A stretch of 61,532 nucleotides of DNA from Puia dinghuensis (GCA_026225275.1 JAMFSL010000089.1:1-61532); one strand, 5' to 3'. Positions 26,009-33,681 are shown, counted from the first letter of the stretch. Notes: generated by a model from the sequence alone, not told the origin. Program-made: numbers and translations.

Positions 26009-27177
26009 ATGCCCGCCCCCCTTACACGCCCGATGCTTTCCTGTAATTTCTCTTCGGTGCTGCAAAGACTGACCCTCACGTATTTCTCCCCAGCCGGACC
26101 AAATATGCCACCCGGAGTAATGAATACCCCCGCTTCATGCAGCACCCGGTCACTCAGTGCATAGCCATCCTTATAAGTCGCCGGTATCGCCGCCCACACA
26201 AACATACCCACCTGGTCTCTGCTGAAATCACAACCCAACAGCTCCAGGAGATCGAAAACCTTTCCTCTTCTGGCACGGTAGACGGCATTCACGCTGTCGT
26301 ACCAATCCTTGCCCAGGGACAGGGCCTTCGCGGCCGCCAGTTGCACCGGCAGGAACATGCCGCTGTCCATATTGCTCTTGAACCGTAATACTTCGTCGAT
26401 CCTTTGTTTCGCTCCCACCAGCGTACCCACCCGCCAGCCAGCCATATTCTGCGACTTGCTCAGCGAATTCAGCTCGATCACCACCTCCTTTGCCCCCGGC
26501 ACCGAAAGAAGACTCATCGGGTTGTCATTCAGAATAAAACTATACGGATTGTCATGACAGATCAGAATATCGTGTTTCCTGCCGAACGCCACCAGTTTTT
26601 CAAATAGATCCTTATCCGGCAGCTGTCCCGTCGGCATATGCGGATAATTCACCCACATCAGCTTGATGCGGCCGCCAGCCACGCCTGCCTCCACCAGCCG
26701 TTCAAGCTTCTGGAAATCCGGCTTCCATCCCCCTTCTTCCGTCAGGTCATAGTCCACACAAACCCCACCCGCCAGCTTGACCGCACTCCGGTAGGTCGGA
26801 TAGCCCGGATTGGGTACCAGCGCACCATCACCCTCGTTCAGGTAGGTCATACAGATATGCATGATACCTTCCTTCGACCCGATCAGCGGTAGGATCTCCG
26901 TATCCGGATCCAGCCCCACTCCATACCATTGCCGGTACCAGGCGGCAACCGCCTGACGAAGGATGGGCGAACCCTTGTAAGATTGGTACGCATGCACGTT
27001 GGGCTTTGCGCTCTCCTCCTGCAGCACGCGGATCACATCCGGATGTGGCGGCCTGTCAGGACTGCCGATGCCCAGGTTGATAATATTCTTTCCCTGCCGG
27101 TTCAATTCATCGATCTCCCTCAGCTTTTGTGAAAAATAATACTCACCGATACCTTCCAGTCGCTTGGATGTATTCAT
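26002..27177 (-). CDS. PLP-dependent aminotransferase, probably for aromatic keto acids
   Basis: 391 residues of fold type I class I/II. Signatures are INLGIGSPDRPPHPDVI, the cofactor-binding IGSKEGIMH and NPGYPTYRSA, and the lysine in LNSLSKSQNMAGWRVG. It is placed between pheA (4-base ATGA overlap) and tyrA (7-base overlap), in the position where phenylpyruvate and hydroxyphenylpyruvate need amination. This suggests it makes Phe and Tyr. By sequence alone it is also close to LL-diaminopimelate aminotransferases and aspartate aminotransferases, so substrate specificity is inferred from the operon. Confidence 0.85.
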   Translation of the reverse strand: MNTSKRLEGIGEYYFSQKLREIDELNRQGKNIINLGIGSPDRPPHPDVIRVLQEESAKPNVHAYQSYKGSPILRQAVAAWYRQWYGVGLDPDTEILPLIGSKEGIMHICMTYLNEGDGALVPNPGYPTYRSAVKLAGGVCVDYDLTEEGGWKPDFQKLERLVEAGVAGGRIKLMWVNYPHMPTGQLPDKDLFEKLVAFGRKHDILICHDNPYSFILNDNPMSLLSVPGAKEVVIELNSLSKSQNMAGWRVGTLVGAKQRIDEVLRFKSNMDSGMFLPVQLAAAKALSLGKDWYDSVNAVYRARRGKVFDLLELLGCDFSRDQVGMFVWAAIPATYKDGYALSDRVLHEAGVFITPGGIFGPAGEKYVRVSLCSTEEKLQESIGRVRGAGIC

Positions 27178-28034
27178 ACTGTTCTGCCTTTTTTATAAAT
27201 ACCATAGATCTTTAATGCCGCAGTCACCGGTCGCATCGCCTCGATCACCCGCTCGAACTGCCCGAGGTCCTCGAATTCCATGTCTGCATGAAAGGAATAC
27301 TCCCATTCACTGCCGGGTATCGGGAACGACTGGAGCTTACTTAGATTGATCCCCCCGTCCGCAATGGTCGTCAGCACCCTCGCCAGACTTCCCCGCGAAT
27401 GATCGGTATGAAAATTCACCGACGCCTTATCCGGATGGTCTACCGTCACTGCGCTGTCTTGCCGTTGCAGGATCAGAAAGCGCGTGTAATTGTTCTTCAT
27501 CGTCTGAATATCCGGCGCCAGGATCTCCAGCCCGAACAGACTGGCAGCCAGTTTGCTGGCGATAGCCGCCGTATGCCGGCCTCTATGCTGTGCCAGATGC
27601 TTGGCACTAAGCGCCGTGTCTTCCGTCTCTACTAATTTCCAACCGGGACGCCGCTCTAAAAAATCAATACATTGTAATAAAGCCATATGATGGGAATGTA
27701 CCTCCCGGATATCTTCCAGCTTCACCCCCGGATTCACCAACAGATTCTGACTGATCTGGAGATAGATTTCTCCCACCACCCGCAAATCACTTTGTTGCAA
27801 TAGATTGTAGTTCGGCAGGATGCTGCCCGCGATGGAATTTTCGATGGCCATTACCCCGCCTTCACTCTCCTGTTGACTGGATGCAACCCGCACCAGCTCC
27901 CTGAACGTCCCACACGTGATCACCTGCACATCCTTGCCAAAGTATTGCTGCGCCGCCACCTGGTGGAAGCTGCCCTCATAGCCCTGAATGGATACTCTTG
28001 TGCTGCTCTTTACCTCGTCTGATGGTTTGCGCAT
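27174..28034 (-). CDS. pheA: Prephenate dehydratase with ACT domain
   Basis: 286 residues. The catalytic domain, about 14-190, has SIQGYEGSFHQVAAQQYFG, AIENSIAGSILPNYNLL, LLQCIDFL and the TRF motif in NNYTRFLIL. It turns prephenate into phenylpyruvate. The ACT domain at about 205-285 begins SRGSLARVLTTIADGGINLS. Where E. coli PheA has the Phe-binding ESRP motif this protein has LQSFPIPG, so feedback binding may differ. There is no fused chorismate mutase. It is the first structural gene behind the leader peptide and attenuator at 28138-28297, with structured element copy C in between. Confidence 0.93.
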   Translation of the reverse strand: MRKPSDEVKSSTRVSIQGYEGSFHQVAAQQYFGKDVQVITCGTFRELVRVASSQQESEGGVMAIENSIAGSILPNYNLLQQSDLRVVGEIYLQISQNLLVNPGVKLEDIREVHSHHMALLQCIDFLERRPGWKLVETEDTALSAKHLAQHRGRHTAAIASKLAASLFGLEILAPDIQTMKNNYTRFLILQRQDSAVTVDHPDKASVNFHTDHSRGSLARVLTTIADGGINLSKLQSFPIPGSEWEYSFHADMEFEDLGQFERVIEAMRPVTAALKIYGIYKKGRTV

Positions 28035-28051
28035 ATCGGTTGGTTTGTCTT

Positions 28052-28129
28052 GACCTTCGGCGGAGCTGCTTCGCCACGCTCCTTCTCGGTCGCAACCTTC
28101 GCCGAAGCTCGGTTGCGGCCTATGAGGCC
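28052..28129 (-). repeat. Structured intergenic element, copy C (in the pheA leader)
   Basis: Minus strand, in order: hairpin GGCCT-CAT-AGGCC (28117-28129); hairpin GCAACC...GGTTGC (28092-28116); motif GCGACCGAG (28085-28093); hairpin GGAGC...GCTCC (28062-28082); CGAAGGTC (28052-28059). Here the motif carries GACC and the closing element GGTC, whereas copies A and D have GAAC and GTTC. The pairing is kept by a double change, which argues for a conserved structure. It lies between the attenuator and the pheA start codon. Confidence 0.65.
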
Positions 28130-28137
28130 CCGTGGCC

Positions 28138-28172
28138 CTAAAATGGAAAAGTCCCGGCTTTTGACCGGGACT
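28138..28172 (-). terminator. Attenuator terminator ahead of pheA
   Basis: Minus strand: AGTCCCGG (28172-28165), a 7-base loop TCAAAAG, CCGGGACT (28157-28150), then TTTCCATTTT. This is a perfect 8-bp GC-rich stem followed by a U-rich tract, 116 bases before the pheA start codon. Its 5' arm is also one arm of the competing antiterminator. Confidence 0.85.
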
Positions 28173-28236
28173 CCTTTTGTTATTTTTGTCGTTAATCTTT
28201 TAGTTCATTTAACTTTTAACAAAAGCAATCCCGGTC
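28163..28236 (-). promoter_or_regulatory. Antiterminator pairing of the Phe/Tyr attenuator
   Basis: Arm 1 (28236-28217, inside the end of the leader peptide gene) is GACCGGGA, TTG, CTTTTGTTA. Arm 2 (28182-28163) is TAACAAAAG, GAG, TCCCGGTC. They pair as 9 bp plus 8 bp around a 3x3 internal loop. Arm 2 contains most of the 5' half of the terminator stem, so antiterminator and terminator exclude each other. Ribosome stalling in the Phe/Tyr run would leave arm 1 free and let the genes be transcribed. Confidence 0.85.
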
Positions 28237-28297
28237 TACTTGTAAAGTAGAAATAAAAGTAAAAGAAAAAATAACGGTATGCCTTCGTTGTGTTCAT
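28205..28297 (-). CDS. pheL: Phe/Tyr leader peptide of the aromatic operon
   Basis: 30 codons from the ATG at 28297 to a TGA at 28205. Residues 7-18 are YRYFFFYFYFYF, that is eleven Phe or Tyr in twelve positions, followed by TSRPGLLLLKVK. This is the classical design of an attenuation leader peptide sensing charged tRNA-Phe and tRNA-Tyr, and the downstream operon makes exactly these amino acids (pheA, aminotransferase, tyrA, DAHP synthase/chorismate mutase). The last codons overlap arm 1 of the antiterminator. The symbol pheL is used by analogy with enterobacteria; the sequence is not homologous. Confidence 0.88.
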   Translation of the reverse strand: MNTTKAYRYFFFYFYFYFTSRPGLLLLKVK

Positions 28298-28306
28298 ATC
28301 AGTAGC

Positions 28307-28336
28307 CAAAATTAACCACTTCTGCGGAATATCAAA
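28307..28336 (-). promoter_or_regulatory. Promoter of the leader peptide and aromatic operon
   Basis: Minus strand: TTTG at 28336-28333, 18 bases, TAATTTTG at 28314-28307. The -7 box matches TAnnTTTG perfectly. Transcription would begin only about 5 bases before the leader ATG at 28297, so the leader peptide may be translated from an almost leaderless mRNA. Confidence 0.6.
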
Positions 28337-28392
28337 ATTTATTTTCTCTGCGTCTGCGCCGCGCTCACTAAGGATTCTCGTAGTGCGCCGGT

Positions 28393-28956
28393 TTATGCCA
28401 ACCGGTTATTGATCTGCTGGTCGATAAGCGTGAACAGATGAAAAGGCTTGTAGGTCCGCCAATTCTCCAGCTCGATCAGCTCGATATATCTGTTCAGTTT
28501 AGCCTTCCTGAAATCATACTGCGTCTGTTCAGGCATGTTGAGGCAGGCAATCCATCCCCCGGCATCAGTCACTTCCTCGAACCATTCCTCATAATAGTCC
28601 TTGTCGCCACTATGAAAATTAAGAACATTCTCTGCGATGAGGATGAATTTCGTTATGCCGGATTCGAAAAATTTATCCGTTACCTCCCGCTTCAGGAACA
28701 TAATGTCGTTTTCGATTGCATCGTTCCATTCCCCGAATAGCTCAATTATCGCATATTGTTCCTCATAATCCGCCAGCAATACCTTCATATACAGGGTCCG
28801 GGACCCGAACTCATCCCATTGCGGATGGATATAATAGTTATAGATCGTTTGAGTAAACTCAAATTCCGAGTATATCCTCCCATAGAAAGGCGATCGCTCG
28901 TCTTCCTCGCTCACGTACAGGTGACGCCAATTGTAAAAAGGTTCTATCTCGTGCAT
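28393..28956 (-). CDS. Conserved acidic protein of unknown function
   Basis: 187 residues without signal peptide or membrane segment; the codon pattern and the balanced mixture of strands and helices mark it as a real gene. It is acidic and rich in Tyr/Trp (YNWRHLYVSEEDERSPFYG, YYIHPQWDEFGSRTLY). The middle part ELFGEWNDAIENDIMFLKRE followed by ITKFILIAENVLNF looks like an alpha/beta fold. I do not recognise the family. It ends 57 bases before the leader-operon promoter region and reads in the same direction. A cytoplasmic location is likely. Confidence 0.6.
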   Translation of the reverse strand: MHEIEPFYNWRHLYVSEEDERSPFYGRIYSEFEFTQTIYNYYIHPQWDEFGSRTLYMKVLLADYEEQYAIIELFGEWNDAIENDIMFLKREVTDKFFESGITKFILIAENVLNFHSGDKDYYEEWFEEVTDAGGWIACLNMPEQTQYDFRKAKLNRYIELIELENWRTYKPFHLFTLIDQQINNRLA

Positions 28957-28997
28957 AAATTTAATATAAGGAGCCGCTGGAAGCCCCCGGATCCATT

Positions 28998-29096
28998 GCG
29001 AACGAGCAGGAACGAAGTTCCGGCGAAGTTCTAACGAAGGACAATCATTAACGGTTTGCAGAAAAAGGGCTATTTTTTAGGTTGCCCTTTTTCTGC
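28998..29096 (+). repeat. Structured intergenic element, copy D
   Basis: Motif GCGAACGAG (28998-29006); hairpin GGAAC-GAA-GTTCC (29009-29021); CGAAGTTC (29024-29031), with GTTC able to pair with the GAAC of the motif; AATCATTAACGGTTTGC (29043-29059); and a 13-bp perfect inverted repeat GCAGAAAAAGGGC (29058-29070) with its complement (29084-29096) around a T-rich loop. Copy A has the same parts in the same order over about 110 bases. The two 5' hairpins of copies A to C are not clear here. The element ends 4 bases from the murQ stop codon. Confidence 0.65.
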
Positions 29097-29100
29097 ACAT

Positions 29101-29916
29101 TTAATCGCCCGCGGCCTCCACCGCCTTTTTAACGCTGCCCGATTTCAACAACAATTCCCGGGCCCGCTCATAATCCTTCAGCCCGGTGCTTTCCATCACC
29201 ATCCTTGTTCCCCGGTCCACCAATTTACTGTTCGTCAGTTGCATATTTACCATCTTATTATCCTCTACCCGCCCGATGCGTATCATCACAGTAGTAGACA
29301 GCATATTCAATACCAGTTTCTGCGCCGTCCCGCTCTTCATCCGGGTACTGCCTGTGACGAACTCGGGCCCTACGATCACCTCGACGGGAAAATCGGCCTC
29401 TGCCGCTACCGGACTGCCGGGGTTGCAAACGATGCAGCCCGTCGGGATACCCCTTTCGCGGCATGCCGCCAGCGCACCGGACACATATGGCGTCGCACCG
29501 CTCGCGGCAATACCAACTACAAAGTCCTTGTCGGACACTTCATATGCCAACAGATCCAGCCATCCCTGCTGTGCATTATCTTCAGCATTTTCCACCGGCT
29601 GGCGGATCGCTGTTTCACCACCCGCAATCACGCCAATGACCCAATCAAACGCCAGCCCATAGGTGGGCGGGATCTCGCTGGCATCCAAAACACCCAACCT
29701 TCCACTTGTACCGGCGCCAATATAGAACAACCTGCCTCCAGCAAGCATTTTGTCTGCCACCGCCGCAGCCAGCAGCGCTATCTGTGGGATCACCTTTTCC
29801 ACTGCATCCGGCACAGTCTTGTCTTCCTTATTGATACCGGTAAGGATATCACTAATGCTCATCTGCTCCAGATGATGGTAGTGGCTTTCCTCTTCGGTCA
29901 CTTTATCAAATGCCAT
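29101..29916 (-). CDS. murQ: N-acetylmuramic acid 6-phosphate etherase
   Basis: 271 residues. Cleaves the lactyl ether of MurNAc 6-phosphate to give GlcNAc 6-phosphate during peptidoglycan recycling or scavenging. The SIS-domain signatures of MurQ are present: GRLFYIGAGTSGRLGVLDAS near residue 65, PPTYG, the second lobe IAASGATPYVSGAL, and EVIVGPEFVTGSTRMKSGTA. The length is close to the usual 300, and the C-terminal helical domain is complete. It overlaps the upstream sugar kinase by 11 bases, so kinase and etherase are made together and probably act in sequence. Confidence 0.93.
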   Translation of the reverse strand: MAFDKVTEEESHYHHLEQMSISDILTGINKEDKTVPDAVEKVIPQIALLAAAVADKMLAGGRLFYIGAGTSGRLGVLDASEIPPTYGLAFDWVIGVIAGGETAIRQPVENAEDNAQQGWLDLLAYEVSDKDFVVGIAASGATPYVSGALAACRERGIPTGCIVCNPGSPVAAEADFPVEVIVGPEFVTGSTRMKSGTAQKLVLNMLSTTVMIRIGRVEDNKMVNMQLTNSKLVDRGTRMVMESTGLKDYERARELLLKSGSVKKAVEAAGD

Positions 29917-30751
29917 GCGTATGAAATTTTATCAGCCCGTCCATTGGCTTCTGCAGGATATTTCCCAGTTCGAATTCATAAGAGCTGCACAGTTCCCTGA
30001 TCACATCCCTGAACCCATAAGCTACGCCGCCCACAAAATGTATCGGCAATTTCCAGCTTTCCCGGTACTTACACAAATGCTGAAAGAAAAAATCATTCAA
30101 CCCATCCTCGATGATGTTTTCGATCATATAATGCCCCCTGTTCTCCCCCAGGAAAAGGGCAAAAGAAGCCAGGTAGCGGTTAGGCAGCGGCTGCTTGTAG
30201 ACCCGCTCCAGGATCTCCTTGGTGTTGGTCGCATATCTGGCATCGAACTTATACCGTAATTCCTCATCAAAAGTATTATAAAGATAGTATTGCAGCACCT
30301 TTTTGCCGAGGTAAGCCCCGCTGCCCTCATCCCCCAGCACAAATCCGAGTCCCGGACTGTTCTTGGCTATTTTCCTGCCGTCGAAATAACAGGAATTACT
30401 GCCCGTTCCCAGAATGCAGGAAATACCCTTCGTCGACCCGCAAAGAGCCAGCGCAGCACCCATCAGGTCATGTGTCACGTGGGTCCTTGCGCCCGGCAAA
30501 GCACGCCGGATAGCCTGTTGAACGATTTTCCGGTTGTCCGGATTTTTACAGCCCGTGCCGTAATAATACACCTCGTCCACCTGAAACTTCTTCAGCGCTG
30601 GCAGCAATTCCTGGACCAGTACCTGCCCGATACCCGTCGCATCGAGGAAGTAGGGGCTGATACCCTGGGTATCGACCCGCTTCTTTTTCCCGTTATATAG
30701 CAGACACCATTCACACTTGGTGGAACCGCTGTCAGCGATCAATATATTCAT
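29906..30751 (-). CDS. BadF/BcrA-type amino sugar kinase (MurK-like candidate)
   Basis: 281 residues from the ATG at 30751 (MNILIADSGSTKCEW), which places the phosphate-1 loop DSGSTK at the N-terminus as in ASKHA kinases. Further signatures are GTGCKN, DLMGAALALCGSTKGISCIL, GTGSNSCYFDG and GFVLGDEGSGAYLGKK. The family includes GlcNAc kinases and the MurNAc/GlcNAc kinase MurK of clostridia. Overlap with murQ suggests that it phosphorylates MurNAc (or GlcNAc) in the cytoplasm to feed the etherase. The substrate is inferred from this pairing. It is divergent from the protease gene with 100 bases between start codons. Confidence 0.85.
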   Translation of the reverse strand: MNILIADSGSTKCEWCLLYNGKKKRVDTQGISPYFLDATGIGQVLVQELLPALKKFQVDEVYYYGTGCKNPDNRKIVQQAIRRALPGARTHVTHDLMGAALALCGSTKGISCILGTGSNSCYFDGRKIAKNSPGLGFVLGDEGSGAYLGKKVLQYYLYNTFDEELRYKFDARYATNTKEILERVYKQPLPNRYLASFALFLGENRGHYMIENIIEDGLNDFFFQHLCKYRESWKLPIHFVGGVAYGFRDVIRELCSSYEFELGNILQKPMDGLIKFHTHGI

Positions 30752-30851
30752 ATTTTGGCCGCGGACCTTTAATCCGCATTTGGCCTGCAAGTTAAATATG
30801 ATTGCTTAATTTGCAGCTTTTCGGGGTACCCCCGCTAAAATTTCTGTTTGA

Positions 30852-32447
30852 ATGAAAAAATTACAGGTCTGGCTACCCTTGTTATTCGCCATCGTGATGG
30901 TGGTAGGAATGGTTATTGGTTTTCGTTTACGCGGCAACATCCGCACATCCGGCTTTTTTCGGCGTGCTGATCAGTCGTCCGAACAGGAAGTCATGGACCT
31001 GATAGATAAAAAATACGTCGACACAGTATCTAACGACAGCCTGGGCGAAAACGCCATCGATGGTATGCTGTCCCGCCTCGACCCCCATTCCCTCTTTATT
31101 CCGGCACAGGACCTGTCCGAAGTGAATGAAGACCTGCAAGGTAATTTCGAAGGCATCGGGGTCGAATTCCAGATCTTCGATGACACGGTCAACGTCATGA
31201 ACGTCCTCGCCGGCGGCCCCAGCGATAAGGCAGGTCTTCAGGTAGGAGATAAATTCGTCAAAGTAGGCGATTCTGTAGTGGCAGGCAATGGCATCAATAA
31301 TGACAAGATCCGCCGAATGCTGCGGGGACCGGGAGCCAGTAAGGTGACCGTCACCCTCTTACGGGTGGGCGAAGCCGGCCGGCCCCGGGCAATCACTATC
31401 ACGCGGGGGACGATTCCCTTACCCTCGGTCGACGTCGCTTACATGATCAATAAGGAAACCGGCTATATCCGGATCAACAAGTTTTCGGAGACGACGCACG
31501 CCGAATTTGTCCAGGCACTCATGAAATTACAATCCCAGGGTCTCCAAAAGCTTGTCCTCGATCTGCGGGATAACGGCGGGGGTATACTGCAGGAATCCAT
31601 CGAAATTGCCGACGACTTCCTCGAGGGTGATAAACTGATCGTCTATACGGTCGGCGCCCATTCTCCAAAAATGGAATATCGCTGCCGCCGCGATGGCCTG
31701 TTTGAAAAAGGTAATCTGGCTCTCCTCACCGACGAGGGAACGGCCTCCGCCAGCGAAGTGCTCACAGGCGCCATGCAGGACTGGGACCGGGCTACGATCA
31801 TCGGCAGAAGGACTTTCGGGAAAGGATTAGTACAGGAACAATATCAACTGTCTGACGGATCTGCCCTGCGGCTCACCATCGCGCGCTACTATACGCCGAC
31901 AGGGCGCAGCATTCAAAAACCCTATAACAAAGGACATGAAGATTATGATGAAGAGGTGATGAACCGCTTCCATGATGGAGAAGTGATCCATGGCGACACC
32001 GCCATTCACTCGGGTCCCGCCTTCAAGACCCTCGGCCCGGAAAAAAGGACGGTCTATGGCGGCGGCGGCATCACTCCTGACATTTTTATCAGCTTTGATA
32101 CGACTACGCTGTCCCGCAGTATTACCTCACTCTATGTCAGTGGTACGCTCAATCGCTTTATCTACACCTACTATATTCAGCATCTGCCGGCCTTTCAACC
32201 CTTCAACGGACCTACCGCATTCGCCACCGGCTTTCATGACGATGAAAAGGTCTATAATGCACTGGTCACCTATGCCGCCAGGGATACTATCGATCTGCGG
32301 CAGTTGCCTGCCCGCGATAAAGAGGCTCTTCAACATCGGGTCAGGGCGCTCCTGGCACGGCAGATATGGCGTACCGAAGGTTATTATGAGGTCAGCAATG
32401 CCTATGACCCGGTCGTAGCCAAAGCGCTTGAGGTAGTCGAAAAATAA
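30852..32447 (+). CDS. S41 C-terminal processing protease with PDZ domain
   Basis: 531 residues. An N-terminal membrane anchor or signal (LLFAIVMVVGMVIGF) is followed by a helical cap (LIDKKYVDTVSNDSLGENAI), a PDZ domain at about 95-185 (GGPSDKAGLQVGDKFV) and the S41 catalytic core. The serine is in DEGTASASEVLTGAM and the lysine in RRTFGKGLVQEQ. It is periplasmic and trims the C-termini of envelope or secreted proteins. The last 130 residues are a family-specific extension with several YY/YT pairs. A bidirectional hairpin begins at the stop codon. Confidence 0.92.
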   Translation: MKKLQVWLPLLFAIVMVVGMVIGFRLRGNIRTSGFFRRADQSSEQEVMDLIDKKYVDTVSNDSLGENAIDGMLSRLDPHSLFIPAQDLSEVNEDLQGNFEGIGVEFQIFDDTVNVMNVLAGGPSDKAGLQVGDKFVKVGDSVVAGNGINNDKIRRMLRGPGASKVTVTLLRVGEAGRPRAITITRGTIPLPSVDVAYMINKETGYIRINKFSETTHAEFVQALMKLQSQGLQKLVLDLRDNGGGILQESIEIADDFLEGDKLIVYTVGAHSPKMEYRCRRDGLFEKGNLALLTDEGTASASEVLTGAMQDWDRATIIGRRTFGKGLVQEQYQLSDGSALRLTIARYYTPTGRSIQKPYNKGHEDYDEEVMNRFHDGEVIHGDTAIHSGPAFKTLGPEKRTVYGGGGITPDIFISFDTTTLSRSITSLYVSGTLNRFIYTYYIQHLPAFQPFNGPTAFATGFHDDEKVYNALVTYAARDTIDLRQLPARDKEALQHRVRALLARQIWRTEGYYEVSNAYDPVVAKALEVVEK

Positions 32448-32472
32448 ATGCGCCCCGATCGGGAGGCGCATT
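32447..32472. terminator. Bidirectional hairpin between the protease gene and the DUF6249 gene
   Basis: AATGCGCC, then CCGATCGGGA, then GGCGCATT: an 8-bp perfect stem. On the minus strand it is followed by TATTTTTC, a fair U-tract for ending the converging DUF6249 gene. On the plus strand the U-tract is poor. Confidence 0.5.
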
Positions 32473-32533
32473 CAAACTTCAGCTTCATTTATGGCTATCG
32501 CTGCTTCAATCTGCGATCGCTTTATAGCTTGTC

Positions 32534-32947
32534 TTACGACTTGTCTTCCTTATCCAGCAATTCTCTCTTCTCGATCCGGTAGGAGGTGATCAGCCCCAGG
32601 CCACCGCCAATGGCGATCAACGCAAAATAAATGCTGACGTTCGCGCCACTGGCCCTGGACCGCCCATCTTCCCACTTGTCCACAAAATGGCCCACCTGGT
32701 ACAACAGGGTATTATCCAGCAGGTACGCCGCAAATAACCCCAATCCTGCTCCTACCAACAGCAGCCCCATTTTAAGGCTCCGGAAAGGCGCCGGCCGGGG
32801 GCGTTCCGGCTTCATCTTCGGATCCAATCCTTTTTCGATCATTGCCAAATTTTCCTTGGCACGCATATAACGTGAACCAAAAATCACCGCGCATATGGAT
32901 ACACTCGTGATGATCAACCAAAATATACTTATTACATCGGGTCCCAT
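32534..32947 (-). CDS. DUF6249-type small inner-membrane protein
   Basis: 137 residues with three hydrophobic segments (about 5-25, 58-80 and 102-122). Between the first and second is a basic cytoplasmic stretch with the family-typical LAMIEKGLDPKM. Proteins of this design are common in Bacteroidota next to ECF sigma factor genes, and one lies here, divergent, 149 bases away. Function is unknown. Confidence 0.68.
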   Translation of the reverse strand: MGPDVISIFWLIITSVSICAVIFGSRYMRAKENLAMIEKGLDPKMKPERPRPAPFRSLKMGLLLVGAGLGLFAAYLLDNTLLYQVGHFVDKWEDGRSRASGANVSIYFALIAIGGGLGLITSYRIEKRELLDKEDKS

Positions 32948-33043
32948 TTTATTTTCTTTTTAATTGATGGACGATTCAGTTTACATCTACTCAGACTAAG
33001 ACAGTTGTCCGCAGGTTACACCCCTGGTTCCATAAAGCCACTT

Positions 33044-33051
33044 TATTTTTG
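33044..33051 (+). promoter_or_regulatory. -7 box of the sigma factor gene
   Basis: TATTTTTG fits TAnnTTTG exactly, 45 bases before the GTG start. No well placed TTTG -33 element was found. Confidence 0.35.
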
Positions 33052-33096
33052 TACCTTTTCTTGTAACCAGCAGGCGTCATTATAAGTCTTATAGGA

Positions 33097-33681
33097 GTGA
33101 CATATAACGAACTCACTGATACAGAGATTATTAAGAGAATCCTGCAGGGCGAACAGGCTATATACGCCCAGTTGGTTCTGCGCTATCAGTCCTATGTGTT
33201 CACCCTGGTGCTACGCTTCACCGACAACCGGGAAGATGCTGAAGAGATCAGCCAGGACGTCTTCGTCAAAGCCTATCGCTCCCTCGCGGATTTCCGGGGC
33301 GATGCCAAATTCAGCACCTGGCTCTATACGATTGTCCGGACCAGCTGCATCACCTTCCTGCGGAAGAAACGACTACCCACGGCCTCGCTTGACAATGAAA
33401 AGACGATGATGCAGGTGGAAAGCAGGGAATCTGACATTGGGGCCAACCTTGTTGAGCAAAAATCCCGGCATGCCATGCTGAATGCCGCGATCCGCCTTCT
33501 CAGCCCGAACGACAGCCAGATCCTTAACCTGTTCTATAAAGGTGAGCAGTCCCTGGAAGAGATCGGCAGGATCGTGGGCCTGGATCCCAATGCGGTAAAA
33601 GTAAAATTGCACCGTGCCAGGAAACGGCTCAAAGAAAAAATAGAGACACATTTTAGCTACGCCATGGAGGAATTGTCATGA
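33097..33681 (+). CDS. ECF-type RNA polymerase sigma factor
   Basis: 194 residues from a GTG at 33097 (no ATG lies at the N-terminus of the conserved part). Region 2 (QAIYAQLVLRYQSYVFTLVL, DAEEISQDVFVKAYRSLADF, FSTWLYTIVRTSCITFLRKK) and region 4 (LSPNDSQILNLFYKGEQSLE, EIGRIVGLDPNAVKVKLHRA) are complete. It redirects RNA polymerase, probably to envelope-stress genes. The next gene, 40 bases on, encodes a membrane protein of anti-sigma type, so activity should be set by that partner. Confidence 0.93.
   Translation: MTYNELTDTEIIKRILQGEQAIYAQLVLRYQSYVFTLVLRFTDNREDAEEISQDVFVKAYRSLADFRGDAKFSTWLYTIVRTSCITFLRKKRLPTASLDNEKTMMQVESRESDIGANLVEQKSRHAMLNAAIRLLSPNDSQILNLFYKGEQSLEEIGRIVGLDPNAVKVKLHRARKRLKEKIETHFSYAMEELS

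Noticed and set aside
28205-28297. Chance AT-rich frame instead of a leader peptide
   Set aside because: The alternation of Phe and Tyr codons, the position before pheA and the competing hairpins sharing its 3' end make chance very unlikely.
29058-29096. 13-bp hairpin read as the murQ terminator
   Set aside because: On the minus strand no U-run follows it, and its sequence context matches the 3' end of structured element D and the corresponding part of element A.
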